Shown here: positions 1 through 8,125 of the stretch, in pieces
Position numbering within the stretch: the stretch's first letter is position 1
Layout of the letters: each line of letters opens with the position of its first letter
Assembly: GCA_031270825.1 (NCBI GenBank)
Contig: JAISXH010000038.1
Coordinates: forward strand, 1-64,000
Source: Bifidobacteriaceae bacterium
GTDB lineage: Bacteria > Actinomycetota > Actinomycetes > Actinomycetales > WQXJ01
DNA length: 64,000 nucleotides
Direction of reading: 5' to 3'
The notes under the pieces: generated by a model
Told to the model about the DNA's origin: nothing
The model's database searches: none
Seen by the model: the letters and a program-made list of their open reading frames with translations, nothing else
Position numbers and translations under genes: made by a program

Positions 1-130
1 GCATCCCCACACCACCCCCGCTCCCCACCCAATCCTGGATCAACCGGCCAACACCACAACAAACAACCACCAACAAAACGCCTCCAACCAAAACGTCTCA
101 ATCAGCTTGACAGGTTCCGGACCCGATTTA

Positions 131-267
131 GGATGCGAAACGTCGAACTCGACCCGGTCCGAGCCGGCTTGGGATGCAGAACGTCGAACTCGACCCGATT
201 TGGGATGCGAAACGTCGAACTCGACCCGGTCCGAGCCGGCTAGCGATGCAGAACGTCGAACTCGACC
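131..267 (+). repeat. Family A phased repeat array, left locus (4 copies)
   Basis: Four near-identical 23-24 bp cores begin at 131, 172, 203 and 244. Each contains the dyad GTCGAACTCGAC (arms GTCGA/TCGAC). Spacing alternates 41, 31 and 41 bp, so the array is two copies of a 72-bp dimer. The same family returns at 52668-53102. The rest of 1-355 holds no gene that I can support; open frames there simply translate the repeats. Confidence 0.9.
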
Positions 268-355
268 TGGTTTAGTTGACGAAAGGCGCCGCTTGGGGGC
301 GCAGTTGACGAAGGGCGTGCCTCGGCGCCGGAACGGTGGCGCCGAAACGGCGGCG

Positions 356-964
356 CTAGGCGAAACGGATCTTGACGTCTGGTCCGCGGGTGCGCTTCAG
401 CTCGAAGAAGTCGGGATGCTGGGCCAGTAGTTGGCAGCCGTCCCAAACCCGGCCGGCGTCCTCGCCCCGAGGGCTGCGCGCCAGCACCGGGCCGAAGAAG
501 GCCGGGCCGCCCTCGATGGCGATCACTGGCGAGCCGACATCGGAGCCGACCAGACCCATCGCCGCCTCGTGGTCAACCAGGATGACCTGGTCCCAACTGG
601 AGTCTCCGGCGGCCGCGACGGCGGGCCGCTCATCCAGGCCGAGGGCGTGAGCCGTTCGGGCCACCAGGTCGGAATCGGCTTTGGCGCGGTCGATGAATAG
701 GGCATTGGCGATCAACTGGTAGGCCTGCTCCATGGCGGGATCGCCTTGTTCTTGGCGGACGAAGGCCAGGAAGCGCTCCAGCGCGAGTGACGCCAGATGG
801 CTTTCGGCGTGGGGCGGGTTCTTGCGGTCTCGGTTGAGGTAGTGCAGGGATAAGAGCCGGGGCAGGATTTGGATCTCGCGCACCGCGCGCACCTCGGTCA
901 GCCACTGGTAGGTCACATAGGTCCACGGGCAAATCGGATCGAACCAGAATTGGGCAGTCTTCAT
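356..964 (-). CDS. DsbA-family mycothiol-dependent nitroreductase-like protein (Rv2466c type)
   Basis: A 202-residue thioredoxin-fold protein of the DsbA/FrnE class. The N-terminus carries FWFDPICPWT, with the active-site cysteine at residue 12 followed by Pro-Trp-Thr, and the C-terminus carries FFELKRTR (186-193), a signature I associate with the actinobacterial Rv2466c family. Members of that family use mycothiol to reduce oxidised or nitro compounds in the cytosol. Here the second cysteine of the usual CPWC is Thr, so a monothiol mechanism would be needed. The ATG at 964 has no Shine-Dalgarno but a TAGGAT box ends six bases upstream, so the mRNA is probably leaderless. It stands alone, with family B repeats on its upstream side. 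The family call is firm; the substrate is unknown. Confidence 0.85.
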   Translation of the reverse strand: MKTAQFWFDPICPWTYVTYQWLTEVRAVREIQILPRLLSLHYLNRDRKNPPHAESHLASLALERFLAFVRQEQGDPAMEQAYQLIANALFIDRAKADSDLVARTAHALGLDERPAVAAAGDSSWDQVILVDHEAAMGLVGSDVGSPVIAIEGGPAFFGPVLARSPRGEDAGRVWDGCQLLAQHPDFFELKRTRGPDVKIRFA

Positions 965-970
965 CCCGGA

Positions 971-976
971 ATCCTA
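971..976 (-). promoter_or_regulatory. -10 box TAGGAT, leaderless promoter
   Basis: TAGGAT on the minus strand ends six bases before the ATG at 964, placing transcription start at or next to the start codon. No convincing -35 is visible. Confidence 0.55.
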
Positions 977-1049
977 ACCGAGTCGCCCGGCAGCGGCCCG
1001 AAACCGCTCCCGATGCTTGCCCTGTGGCCAGGCCCCCAGCGGCACGCAA

Positions 1050-1161
1050 GGGGACGGTGATCCTGCTGATTCCGCAAGGGGACGGTGATCCTGCTGATTC
1101 CGCAAGGGGACGGTGATCCTGCTGATTCCGCAAGGGGACGGTGATCCTGCTGATTCCGCAA
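1050..1161. repeat. Family B repeat, four perfect tandem 28-bp units
   Basis: Four identical units start at 1050, 1078, 1106 and 1134, each opening GGGGACGGTGATCCTGCTGA and closing TTCCGCAA. There are no spacers, so this is not a CRISPR array. Diverged single or 29-bp copies lie at 18913, 33675 and 48637. The array lies about 60 bp past the stop of the GntR gene, on the 3' side like the other copies. The rest of 965-1220 shows no gene. Confidence 0.95.
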
Positions 1162-1220
1162 GGGCACACTACGCAAGGAGACGCAGGCCTGCGGTTCCAG
1201 GCCAACCGGCCCGCCGCGAG

Positions 1221-2066
1221 TCAATGACCTGGGGCCGGATGGCCTGCGGCCGCCTCAGCCTCACCGCCGGCCCGCGCCAGGTCGCCCTCGAGCTGGCGCT
1301 CCAGCACCGCCCGCTCGGTCAGGTGCTGATCGGCCCGCAGGGTTGTCCGGTCAACCCGGTAGCGCTCATCGGCAAATTCGATCGGGACCCCGGCGGAGTC
1401 CCGCGAGACACGCCTGACCCGCAGCAGGGGCGCGTCCGGCGGGACCTCAAGAGCCTCGGAGTCGACCTGGTCCGCCGGGACGGCGTCCAGCACATGGCTG
1501 CTCGAGTCCCACCGCACCCCGCGTTCCCGCAGGTAGTCGAAAACCGATCCTGATTCAAGATCGCAGCTGAGCAAATGGCCCCCGGTCGCCTCGGGGAACA
1601 CTATTCGCTCCACCATCACCGGCAACCGCTTCACCGTCCGCAGCCGAATGAGCGTGACCACCGGCGCGGCGGGCTCAATAGCCAGCCAGGCCGCTGCGGC
1701 GGCCGCCGCCCGGCCGCGCGCCACCGAAATGACAGATTGGCCCACCGGCACACTGAACTCCGCACCCCAGCGGCTGAAAGAGACCAAGCTGGGCACCCGC
1801 GCCGCCGCTTCGCTCCGGCGCACGCGCGTGTTCCGGCCTTGGCGCACCTCCACCAGGCCTCTGTCATTCAGCGTGGCGACGGCCCGTCGAATGGTGCCTC
1901 GGGCGACTCCGAACTCCCGCATCAACTGGGCCTCGCTGGGCAATTCCGACCCGCGCCCCAAACTCCCATCCTTGATTCGCGATTCCAGAGAGTCGGCGAT
2001 CCGCTGGTGGAGAGTGGGACGCGGCATGTCAGCACGCTCAAAGGCGATGGGGGCTGCTGTGCTCAT
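1221..2066 (-). CDS. GntR/HutC-family transcriptional regulator with UTRA domain
   Basis: The N-terminal winged helix is recognisable from LHQRIADSLESRIKDGSL through LPSEAQLMREFGVARGTIRR and the wing GLVEVRQGRNTRVRR. It is followed by a UTRA-type ligand domain (VMVERIVFPE, FADERYRVDRTTL). HutC-subfamily regulators bind a small metabolite and repress catabolic genes. I chose the ATG at 2066, not the GTG at 2096, because TAGGCT ends seven bases upstream of it, the leaderless pattern seen elsewhere in this window. No catabolic gene is adjacent, but the amino-compound operon starting at 10604 carries GTCTATAC, which fits the HutC-type GTNTANAC consensus. A regulatory link is inference only. Confidence 0.88.
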   Translation of the reverse strand: MSTAAPIAFERADMPRPTLHQRIADSLESRIKDGSLGRGSELPSEAQLMREFGVARGTIRRAVATLNDRGLVEVRQGRNTRVRRSEAAARVPSLVSFSRWGAEFSVPVGQSVISVARGRAAAAAAAWLAIEPAAPVVTLIRLRTVKRLPVMVERIVFPEATGGHLLSCDLESGSVFDYLRERGVRWDSSSHVLDAVPADQVDSEALEVPPDAPLLRVRRVSRDSAGVPIEFADERYRVDRTTLRADQHLTERAVLERQLEGDLARAGGEAEAAAGHPAPGH

Positions 2067-2073
2067 GAAACCA

Positions 2074-2079
2074 AGCCTA
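2074..2079 (-). promoter_or_regulatory. -10 box TAGGCT, leaderless promoter
   Basis: TAGGCT on the minus strand ends seven bases before ATG 2066. This supports the shorter start for the GntR gene. Confidence 0.55.
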
Positions 2080-2138
2080 GAGATGGCCACGGACACTTTC
2101 GGCAGTCCATCGCGTTCGCGCGTTCGCCTCTGAACGGG

Positions 2139-2450
2139 TCAGGCCAGTCTGGACCGCAGGTACTCGCGAATCTCCTGGACAATGTGGGATGCGGTTTCCT
2201 TGCGCTGGGGATACTTGTCGGCCCACGACCGGCCCGGATGAAGGGTGTCCCAACGCGACCGCACCCCTTTGCCGCGACCGCTGCCCGGATCGTGGTTGCC
2301 GAAGCCGTCCACGATCACGTTCCACACCGGGCGATGCTGGCGGATCACTGCGGACTCGCCAAGGGGAACCGGGACCATCTCGGTCATCCGAGTCACGATG
2401 CTGTGAGCCAGAGAGTCCATAGCCAAAGGGTTGAAAGGCTCGGATGTCAT
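2139..2450 (-). pseudogene. Eco29kI-family restriction endonuclease remnant, catalytic core deleted
   Basis: 103 residues. The N-terminus (FNPLAMDSLAHSIV) and C-terminus (RPVWNVIVDGFGNHDPG, RSRWDTLHPGRSWADK) match Eco29kI-family GIY-YIG nucleases, which are about twice as long. The family's GIY-YIG block, with its tyrosines and Arg/His pair, is missing, and the open frame runs straight through the junction near residues 26-31 (VPVPLGE). The late active-site residues survive as Glu32 and Asn44, twelve apart, the same spacing as Glu142/Asn154 in Eco29kI. The start overlaps the methyltransferase stop by four bases (ATGA), so the pair was one restriction-modification operon. The product should not cleave DNA, though it might still bind DNA or dimerise. 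Confidence 0.8.
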
Positions 2451-3640
2451 GCGGTCGCTCGTTCTCTTTCGGCCCGCTGCCAGGCCGAGGCGCCCCGCTT
2501 TCGCAGCTCGGCCAACTCAAGGTGCTCGTGAACGGACGAAGCAACAATCTGGGCCAGCATCACGGGGACGGCGTTGCCGAGTTGGCGCATCGCCTCACTC
2601 CATGGGCCGTGCAGGCAGTAGCGGTCGGGGAAGGTCTGGAGCCGGGCGGCTTCGCGCACGGTGAAATAGCGAACGCTGCCGTCTGGCCAGGCCAGCATGT
2701 TCTCGCCGCCAGGAACGCCATGGACGCCCGCCTTCAAGGCCTTGGCAGGTTCATCTATGGGCGAGCCGGTATGCCCTGGATATGAGCGGGCGCCCTTCTG
2801 CAGGACGTGATTCAAGAACAGACGACTGCCTGATTCGGTTGGCTCCGGCAGGTCGGAAATGGCGTCGCGCACTGTGCGCCAAGGCTTGGTGCTCATCGGG
2901 AAGTCAACCAGTTCGGCCTTCAGCGCCAGCCGATTGCCCTTCATGCGGTACCTGTCCCAGTAGGCACCGGTCACCTGCTTCGTGTGGCGCAGCGCTTCCT
3001 CGGAGTGCGTGGGCTCGGGGAACGACCACTCGGCGTCAAGGTCTGACCGAAACCCCACCATGAACACCCGCCAACGTTGCTGCGGGACGCCGTAGTCGGC
3101 TGCGTTGACCAGTGTGGTGACCACCCGGTATTGGAGGTCGTCGCGGATAGACGTGTGCTCTGCCTGAAGGCGCTGGAAGTGCTCCGCCCAAGTCTCGCGG
3201 TCGAACGGCGCGACTTCGGGGTGGGCCAGGCGAAGCCGCACGTATGCGAAATAGTCAGCGAATCGAGGCCGCGTCAAGCCCCGGACGTTCTCGATGATGA
3301 AGGCGCGCGGTCTGACCTGCCGAACCACTTCCGCAGCCGCGGGGAACATGTCGCGGGGGTCTCCCGCCGCCATGCCTTTTCCGCCTCCGCTGAACGGCTG
3401 GCACGGCGGCCCGCCGCTGACCAGGTCTACCGCGTCCTCGTAAGTCGACCAGTCGATCTCGCGAACGTCTCCCTCGCGCACGTCAACCCCTTGAACCAGA
3501 GGGTGTCCAGCGGCCTGGTTGACGCGCAGAGTGTCACAGCACCAACGGTTCCATTCGGCGACCACTTCCGTGGTGAACCCGGCCAAATGGGTTCCCAAGG
3601 CCAGGCCGCCGCCCCCGGCGAAGAGTTCCACAGATCGCAT
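2447..3640 (-). CDS. DNA (cytosine-5-)-methyltransferase, M.Eco29kI-like
   Basis: A 397-residue C5-cytosine methyltransferase with the canonical motifs in order: SAM-binding ELFAGGGG (5-12), catalytic GGPPCQPFSGGG with Cys80, ENVRG, QQRWRVFMVGFR, and motif X GNAVPVMLAQ near the end. It transfers methyl from SAM to C5 of cytosine inside a specific site. The remnant endonuclease downstream is of the Eco29kI family, whose prototype recognises CCGCGG, so that site is the best guess. The gene is full length and all motifs are intact, so it is likely active as an orphan epigenetic mark after loss of the nuclease. TAGGCT ends six bases before the ATG, suggesting a leaderless mRNA. Confidence 0.93.
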   Translation of the reverse strand: MRSVELFAGGGGLALGTHLAGFTTEVVAEWNRWCCDTLRVNQAAGHPLVQGVDVREGDVREIDWSTYEDAVDLVSGGPPCQPFSGGGKGMAAGDPRDMFPAAAEVVRQVRPRAFIIENVRGLTRPRFADYFAYVRLRLAHPEVAPFDRETWAEHFQRLQAEHTSIRDDLQYRVVTTLVNAADYGVPQQRWRVFMVGFRSDLDAEWSFPEPTHSEEALRHTKQVTGAYWDRYRMKGNRLALKAELVDFPMSTKPWRTVRDAISDLPEPTESGSRLFLNHVLQKGARSYPGHTGSPIDEPAKALKAGVHGVPGGENMLAWPDGSVRYFTVREAARLQTFPDRYCLHGPWSEAMRQLGNAVPVMLAQIVASSVHEHLELAELRKRGASAWQRAERERATA

Positions 3641-3646
3641 GACGTG

Positions 3647-3652
3647 AGCCTA
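3647..3652 (-). promoter_or_regulatory. -10 box TAGGCT for the methyltransferase
   Basis: TAGGCT on the minus strand ends six bases upstream of ATG 3640. This is the leaderless pattern. Confidence 0.55.
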
Positions 3653-3684
3653 TCTCTCGGCACTGACATTTTCCGGGCGGCGCA

Positions 3685-3713
3685 CTGGGCCCAGGGGCCC
3701 CTGGGCCCCTGGG
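3685..3713. repeat. Interleaved all-GC palindromes
   Basis: CTGGGCCCAG (3685-3694) overlaps CAGGGGCCCCTG (3692-3703), which runs on into a further CCCCTGGGGC-like block. GGGCCC appears repeatedly within 29 bp. It lies between the methyltransferase promoter and otherwise featureless DNA. The rest of 3714-3920 shows no gene. Confidence 0.7.
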
Positions 3714-3920
3714 GCTCGGTTCGCGAAGTCGTCGCCGGAACGCCGCCAACGATTCAGAGACTAGACCTTGGCGCTGGCAGTCCCGGGCGCACGGAACCCC
3801 CAACACGCCCACGACTCAAACCCCGGGCGCACCCCCTTGTCGACTTGTCGACGCCAGCCAACCAGCCCTCCCGATGCCTCTACTGGCCGCTGAACCAAAC
3901 CGCTCGTCGGCGGGCGGGGT

Positions 3921-3970
3921 CAAGGGCTGGCGCAACTAAGCCGCATGCAGCCCAGTCGCGCCAGCCCTTG
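3921..3970 (-). terminator. Large inverted repeat after the amidase operon
   Basis: A perfect 13-bp stem, CAAGGGCTGGCGC (3921-3933) against GCGCCAGCCCTTG (3958-3970), with a 24-base loop. It begins 24 bp past the amidase stop. There is no T-run, so it could be a Rho-independent-like stop or an mRNA 3' stabiliser. Confidence 0.5.
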
Positions 3971-3993
3971 GTCGGTTGATAGCCCTTCGAAGG

Positions 3994-5433
3994 TCAGCTC
4001 GCGAAGGGGGACAAATCCGGCCGGACGCCATCGGACCAGGGGCTGTGCGCCCCCTCAAGGCTGTGGGCGACCCGGAGCACCTCGGCGTCCGCGAGGTGTG
4101 TGCCGGCGATTTGCAATCCGATCGGCCGGCCGTCGGCGGTGAAGCCGGCGGGCACCGTGATGGCGGGCACGGTCAGCATGTTGAACGGATAGGTCAGCAG
4201 CCAACCCAGAAGCTGGCTTTGGACCGAATTGCCGAGCAGGTGATCGGGCGCGAACTGGCCGTGGCGGTGGGCCGCATGGGTCAACGACGGGGACACAATG
4301 ACGTCGAAGTCCTGCATGAACGCCGTGTAGGTGTCATACATCTGGGAACGCGTCAGATTGGCCCGCCCGTAGTCCGCCAGGCTCACCGTGTCCGCCTCCT
4401 TGACCATGGACACCAATTCGGGATCGATCTGACCCTCCCAGGCGTCCCAATCGATCAAGTCCCGCTCGCATGAGAAGCCCGGGATCCAGATCGCATGCCA
4501 CATGGCCGTCTCCGGGGGAGCCCACGGCGGAGTCGCCTCCACCACGGTGGCGCCCAGGTCCTCAAGCTTGGCGGCCACATCCCGGCAGGTCCGCGCCACC
4601 TCCGGATCGACCGGATACCCGGTCCCGAGATCGGGCGAATAGGCGACGCGCAAGCCCTCGATGCCTCCTGCCAGCGCCGCCGGATAGTCCGCGCCGTCGC
4701 TTGGCAGGCTGATCGGGTCCTGATCCGAGGGCCCGGTCATGACCTGGAACATCAACGCGGCGTCCGCCACCGAGCGCGCCAACGGTCCGTGAAAAGCCCA
4801 AGTCTCGAAACGCGCCGGCAGCACCGTACAGGGGATCCGACCCAGCGACGGTTTGAAGCCGACGATGCCGCACAGCGACGCGGGTATCCGCACAGATCCC
4901 GCCCCATCGCTGCCCTCCGCGATCGGCACCAGCCCAGAGGCCACGGCCACAGCCGACCCGGTGCTCGAACCGCCGGCGCTGTAGCCCTGTTTCCAGGGAT
5001 TGTGCGTGGCGCCGAAGAGGTGGCTCTCGCCGACGCCGGCGTAGCCCGCCTCCGGGACAGTGGTCTTGCCGACAAAGATTCCGCCCGCGGCGACCAACCG
5101 CTCAAAGACGGCGGCGTTGGACGTGGCGATGTTGTCTTTGAACGCGATCAGGCCAGATGTCTGCAGCTCGCCCTCGACCGCGGTCAGGTCTTTGATCGCG
5201 AACGGGACACCGGCCAGCGGACCGACGGGCTCACCCGAATCGAGGCGCTTCGCCACCGCCTCGGCTTGGGCGCGCACCTGATCGGGTTTAAACTCTGTGA
5301 AGACATTCAAGCCCTGCCCGTAGCTCTCGATCCGGGCGATGCTCGCCTCCGCGACATCTTGCGGAGTCACCTCCCGCTGTTTGACAGCGCGGGCGATCTC
5401 ACCGGCCCCGGTCCACGCATAATCCAATGCCAT
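3994..5433 (-). CDS. Amidase-signature-family hydrolase
   Basis: A 479-residue amidase-signature enzyme that hydrolyses a carboxamide or amide bond. The Ser-cisSer-Lys triad is visible: Lys81 (FAIKD), cis-Ser156 in YSAGGSSTGSA, and nucleophile Ser180 in EGSDGAGSVRIPAS, 24 residues after the cis-Ser as in the family. There is no signal peptide, so it is cytosolic. It is the last gene of a five-gene leftward operon and starts six bases after the permease stop, so its substrate is probably what the importer brings in, or a downstream amide. It lacks partners suggesting the GatCAB amidotransferase and has no GatA-type context. The family is certain; the substrate is unknown. Confidence 0.9.
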   Translation of the reverse strand: MALDYAWTGAGEIARAVKQREVTPQDVAEASIARIESYGQGLNVFTEFKPDQVRAQAEAVAKRLDSGEPVGPLAGVPFAIKDLTAVEGELQTSGLIAFKDNIATSNAAVFERLVAAGGIFVGKTTVPEAGYAGVGESHLFGATHNPWKQGYSAGGSSTGSAVAVASGLVPIAEGSDGAGSVRIPASLCGIVGFKPSLGRIPCTVLPARFETWAFHGPLARSVADAALMFQVMTGPSDQDPISLPSDGADYPAALAGGIEGLRVAYSPDLGTGYPVDPEVARTCRDVAAKLEDLGATVVEATPPWAPPETAMWHAIWIPGFSCERDLIDWDAWEGQIDPELVSMVKEADTVSLADYGRANLTRSQMYDTYTAFMQDFDVIVSPSLTHAAHRHGQFAPDHLLGNSVQSQLLGWLLTYPFNMLTVPAITVPAGFTADGRPIGLQIAGTHLADAEVLRVAHSLEGAHSPWSDGVRPDLSPFAS

Positions 5434-5439
5434 GATGGT

Positions 5440-6522
5440 TCACTTGCCTTTCGTTCGGTTGGTTGGAACAAAACTGCGCGAGAGCGCTGAAAAGCGGTCT
5501 TTGGCTTTGCGCCCCAGTTCGCGGGCCCGCGGTGTGGCGGTCAGGGAGGACGCCGCGGCCAGGATCAACACCAGGCCGGTGACAATGCCGGAGGCCTCGG
5601 GCGGAACGTTCATCAGCGTCAAACCGTTGTTGAGCACGCCGATCAGCCACACGCCCAGCACCACCCCAACCACGCTGCCGCGCCCGCCGGTGAACGGCAC
5701 CCCGCCCAGGAGCACGGCCGTCAGGATCGCGGTCTCGAAGCCAATGCCCAAGGTGCCCGAAGGGGCGCTTCCCAGCCGGGCGACCTGCAGCACGGCGGCC
5801 ACTCCCACGCTCGCCCCCACGGCGACGTACAACAGGAACACGAACCGCTTGACCACCACACCGCTGAGGAAGGCCGCCCGTTGATTCGCCCCGATGGCCA
5901 GGGCGTGCTTGCCGGCGGGCAGCCGCGAAGACACGAAGGCGAACGCGACGCAGACCAAGGCCGCCGCCCAGACCAGATAGGGAATCCCAATGAAGGAACC
6001 TGAGCCCAGCTCGAGGACTTCGGGCGGGAGCCCATAGAGCGAGCCGGGGGACAGGAACTGGGCCAGCCCGCGGGCCGCCGCCAGGCCGCCGAGCGTGACC
6101 ACGATTGGGGACAGTCCCGCGAATCCCACCAGCAGGCCGTTGAAAACGCCCATCGCGACCCCCACCGCGATCCCGGCCGCGGCTCCCGCCACCAAACCGT
6201 GTTCGAGGAAGGCGAAAGCGGCGGCGACGCCCGCCAACGCCATCGCCGAGCCCACCGACATGTCGATGAAGCCGGCCATCAGCAGCAAGGCCGCCCCGGC
6301 GGCCACGATGAAGGTGGCCGCGTTTTGGCTGAGGATGCCGAGCAGATTCTGGGATGTGAAGAACACCGGCCTTTGCGCGCCGAAGAACGCCATCAGGCAG
6401 ACCGTGGCGCCGATCAGCACCACGAGTTGCACATCCACATGGATGCGCGCGGACTTAGGGCGGCGCGGCGTCGGCAGCTGTTGAACTACGCGAGGCGGCG
6501 CCTCAAGATCAGTGACAGTCAT
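5440..6522 (-). CDS. Sugar-type ABC transporter permease (RbsC/BPD_transp_2 family)
   Basis: 360 residues with about eight to ten hydrophobic segments, beginning after a short cytoplasmic N-terminus (VQLVVLIGATVCLMAFFGAQ). The conserved GFIDMSVGSAMALAGVAAA region is the hallmark of RbsC-like permeases (usually DLSVG). It forms the membrane channel of the importer made with the ATPase and lipoprotein upstream. Its ATG follows a GAAAGGA ribosome site. The gap to the ATPase is 44 bp and to the amidase six bp. The usual substrates are monosaccharides, but this superfamily also carries purine nucleosides and autoinducers, so the sugar assignment is not safe here given the amino-compound enzymes around it. 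Confidence 0.92.
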   Translation of the reverse strand: MTVTDLEAPPRVVQQLPTPRRPKSARIHVDVQLVVLIGATVCLMAFFGAQRPVFFTSQNLLGILSQNAATFIVAAGAALLLMAGFIDMSVGSAMALAGVAAAFAFLEHGLVAGAAAGIAVGVAMGVFNGLLVGFAGLSPIVVTLGGLAAARGLAQFLSPGSLYGLPPEVLELGSGSFIGIPYLVWAAALVCVAFAFVSSRLPAGKHALAIGANQRAAFLSGVVVKRFVFLLYVAVGASVGVAAVLQVARLGSAPSGTLGIGFETAILTAVLLGGVPFTGGRGSVVGVVLGVWLIGVLNNGLTLMNVPPEASGIVTGLVLILAAASSLTATPRARELGRKAKDRFSALSRSFVPTNRTKGK

Positions 6523-6566
6523 GCGAGGGTTCCTTTCAGAGCCGATCGATGGACGGATTTGGTCGT

Positions 6567-8075
6567 CTAAGCGGTTAAGGCGGCGCCGTTGCCAAAGGCC
6601 AGGCGCATCAGCTCCGGTTCGCCGACATCAGGGTCGACAATCCCCGTCACCTTCCCCGCGTGCAGGACGACAACGCGATCAGCCAGGGCGGCCGCCTCCT
6701 CGTATTCGGAGGTGCTGAAGACGGCGCAACGTCCCGGCGCGTCGACATAGGACCGGACGAAGGCGTAGATGTCCTCCCTGGCGCCAACATCAACGCCTTG
6801 GGTCGGCTCGTCGAGGAGGAGCAGGGAAGCGCGGCTGGCCGGATTGGTCCAGCGGCCGATCATGAGTTTCTGCGCGTTGCCCCCAGACAAGGCCCGAGCT
6901 GGCGTTCTGGGATCAGGCGGCCGCACCGACATCACGTTCGCGACCACCTCGAAACACCGCTTCTCGGCCTTTTTCGAGCGCACGACCCGGCCCACCCGTT
7001 TCATGTGGGGGAGCATCACGTTGTCCGCCGCGGACATATCCGGATACAGCGCCTGGCTCTCCCGATCCGCTGGAACCAGGGCGACACCGCTCGCGGCCGC
7101 CTGGGCCGGCGATTTCGGGTCCAGTTCCACACCGCCCAGTTCCAGCCGACCAGCCCGCCGATGCCGTACGCCGGCCAGCGTCTCAAGCAGGTTGGTGCGC
7201 CCACACCCGAGCAGACCGAAGACGCCCAGCACCTCCCCCTCACGTAGCTCCACGTCGAGGGGGCCGCTGGCCGAACCGGCGAAGCCCGTCAAGCGGGCCA
7301 CCACCGGCCGGGGGCGGCCCGAAGAGCGTCGGGCTCGCCCACTCGGCGCCCGGCCCGGCGAGATCGCCTCTATCAGCTCCGGCAGTGCGATTTCGCCCCG
7401 CCGGCGGTCCTTGTACACGTCGCCGTCTCGAAGCACCACAAACCGGTCCGCCACCTGCATGACCTCCGGCAGCAAATGGGTCACGTAGATCACCGCGATG
7501 GACCGGTTGCGGGCCAGGTCGGAGATCAGGCCAAGCAGGGCGTCCGCTTCCGCGCGGCTCAGCGCCGCCGTGGGCTCGTCCAAGATCAGCACCTGCGGAT
7601 CTCGCCGCAGGGATCTGACGATCTCGACCACCTGTCGCTCACCCATGCTGAGCCCGTCAATTGTCGCCGTCGGATCCAGCTCCAGCCCGAAAGAGTGAAG
7701 CAGGGCCAGCGTCTCGCGTTCTTGGGCGCGGCGGTCAACCGTCCGCCGGACGGTCCGGATCTCCGATCCGAGGAAGACGTTGTCGGCAATGGTGAGCGAC
7801 TCGATGAGTTGAAAATGTTGGTAGATCATGGCGACGCCGGCGTCAATGGCTTCACGCGGGCTCGATGGCGCGTGGCGCGCGCCGCCAATCGTCATGCTGC
7901 CCCCGCTTGGCGCCTCGGCGCCGCTGATGCAGGCGAGCAGAGTTGATTTCCCGGCGCCGTTGGCGCCAAGCAGAGCAGTCACCTCGCCGGCGTGGAAACC
8001 AAGGTTGACGCCCCGCAGCACAGTGTTCTGACCAAACGACTTGACCAGGTCTGTTGTCTCCAGCAGCGCAGTCAC
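6567..8075 (-). CDS. Sugar-type ABC transporter ATP-binding protein, tandem ABC domains (RbsA-like)
   Basis: 502 residues holding two ATPase domains. The first has Walker A LLGANGAGKSTLL, signature SMGERQ and Walker B VLILDEPTAAL. The second has the degenerate P-loop typical of this family, GLLGCGRTNLLETL, then LSGGNAQK and LLLDEPTQGVD. It energises the RbsC-like permease, probably as a single polypeptide carrying both nucleotide sites. It starts at a GTG preceded by GAAAGGA. It is in the same operon as the binding protein (50 bp upstream) and permease (44 bp downstream). Confidence 0.93.
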   Translation of the reverse strand: MTALLETTDLVKSFGQNTVLRGVNLGFHAGEVTALLGANGAGKSTLLACISGAEAPSGGSMTIGGARHAPSSPREAIDAGVAMIYQHFQLIESLTIADNVFLGSEIRTVRRTVDRRAQERETLALLHSFGLELDPTATIDGLSMGERQVVEIVRSLRRDPQVLILDEPTAALSRAEADALLGLISDLARNRSIAVIYVTHLLPEVMQVADRFVVLRDGDVYKDRRRGEIALPELIEAISPGRAPSGRARRSSGRPRPVVARLTGFAGSASGPLDVELREGEVLGVFGLLGCGRTNLLETLAGVRHRRAGRLELGGVELDPKSPAQAAASGVALVPADRESQALYPDMSAADNVMLPHMKRVGRVVRSKKAEKRCFEVVANVMSVRPPDPRTPARALSGGNAQKLMIGRWTNPASRASLLLLDEPTQGVDVGAREDIYAFVRSYVDAPGRCAVFSTSEYEEAAALADRVVVLHAGKVTGIVDPDVGEPELMRLAFGNGAALTA

Positions 8076-8125
8076 GGTGGGGGTCCTTTCATCGTCGCGA
8101 TCGAGCGTCTCGAAGGGCCGGCAGG

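Noticed and set aside
107-430. 107-codon open frame with repeated peptide
   Set aside because: It only translates the family A repeat; there is no ribosome site, and the same words occur in all frames elsewhere.
1050-1161. CRISPR-like array
   Set aside because: The units are directly adjacent with no spacers, and no cas genes are present.
2447-3640. Dcm-like housekeeping methyltransferase
   Set aside because: The overlapping Eco29kI-type remnant shows that it derives from a restriction-modification system.
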